Positions 6,114 to 6,211 of a DNA stretch of 6,211 bases are shown here, piece by piece. A program made the position numbers and the translations under genes. How positions within the stretch are numbered: position 1 is the stretch's first letter; each line of letters starts with the position of its first letter. Source of the stretch: an uncultured Collinsella sp. (GTDB lineage Bacteria > Actinomycetota > Coriobacteriia > Coriobacteriales > Coriobacteriaceae). Below the pieces are notes generated by a model. That model made no database searches. It was not told the DNA's origin and saw only the letters and a list, made by a program, of their open reading frames with translations. Where the stretch lies: assembly GCA_947002045.1 (NCBI GenBank), contig CAMQJB010000072.1, positions 1-6,211 of the forward strand, read 5' to 3'.

Positions 6114-6126
6114 CACGATATCTCCT

Positions 6127-6152
6127 CTAAAGTCCGCCATAACGGACTTTAG
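6127..6152 (+). terminator. Hairpin between the two tRNA-Lys copies (terminator or processing signal)
   Basis: CTAAAGTCCG (6127-6136) and CGGACTTTAG (6143-6152) form a perfect 10-bp stem with a 6-base loop. The A and T ends of the stem give a terminator-like shape, but only CTTT follows before the next tRNA begins at 6157. Termination, attenuation and RNA processing are all possible. Confidence 0.5.
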
Positions 6153-6156
6153 CTTT

Positions 6157-6211
6157 GGGTCGTTAGCTCAGTTGGTAGAGCAGGGGACTCTTAATCCCAA
6201 GGTCCAGGGTT
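6157..6211 (+). tRNA. Second tRNA-Lys (anticodon CTT), cut by window edge
   Basis: The 55 bases visible are identical to the first 55 bases of the tRNA-Lys at 6038, including anticodon CTT and the G27-A43 mismatch. The T arm and the 3' acceptor strand lie outside. Only 43 bases separate it from the first copy and I see no promoter there, so it would depend on read-through. Confidence 0.85.

Noticed and set aside
6032..6122. GATATC on both sides of the first tRNA-Lys (6032-6037 and 6117-6122) as attachment-site duplication
   Set aside because: Six palindromic bases are too short to support integration, and no integrase or mobile gene is present.

Overview
The window looks like ordinary core chromosome of a high-GC bacterium with actinobacterial character. 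My best guess is a Coriobacteriia member close to Collinsella. This is inferred from the wording of the Rho protein, the GC-rich third codon positions and the tRNA layout, not from a search. The window starts inside rho and ends inside a tRNA, next to a C homopolymer on the left and a second identical tRNA-Lys copy on the right. Both are typical places for a short-read contig to break.

Layout. (1) 3-1220 (+): the 3' part of rho, followed by a strong intrinsic terminator at 1262-1292. (2) 1221-1535: a gap with that terminator, a good sigma70-type promoter (1370-1398) and a leader that can fold. (3) 1536-3444 (+): a probable two-gene unit. It encodes a two-helix membrane protein with a long Ala/Pro-rich tail that I do not recognise, then a VanZ-family membrane protein 7 nt downstream. 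It ends in a hairpin overlapping the vanZ-like stop codon. (4) 4449-3559 (-): a ROK-family sugar kinase of the fructokinase type, convergent with the vanZ-like gene; the same hairpin can terminate both. (5) 5772-4591 (-): a PLP-dependent class I/II aminotransferase with its own terminator at 4523-4565. (6) 5883-6211 (+): a tRNA operon, divergent from the aminotransferase, with promoter, tRNA-His(GTG), tRNA-Lys(CTT), a hairpin, and a second tRNA-Lys(CTT) cut by the window edge.

The genes do not form one pathway; they are adjacent housekeeping and metabolic units. I see no insertion sequence, phage gene, CRISPR array or defence cassette. The observations most worth a second look are: a possible short leader peptide (MPHCKCSKGPA) whose stop overlaps the aminotransferase start codon, combined with a 9-bp inverted repeat that could mask that gene's ribosome binding site; and the unknown membrane protein paired with the VanZ-like protein.
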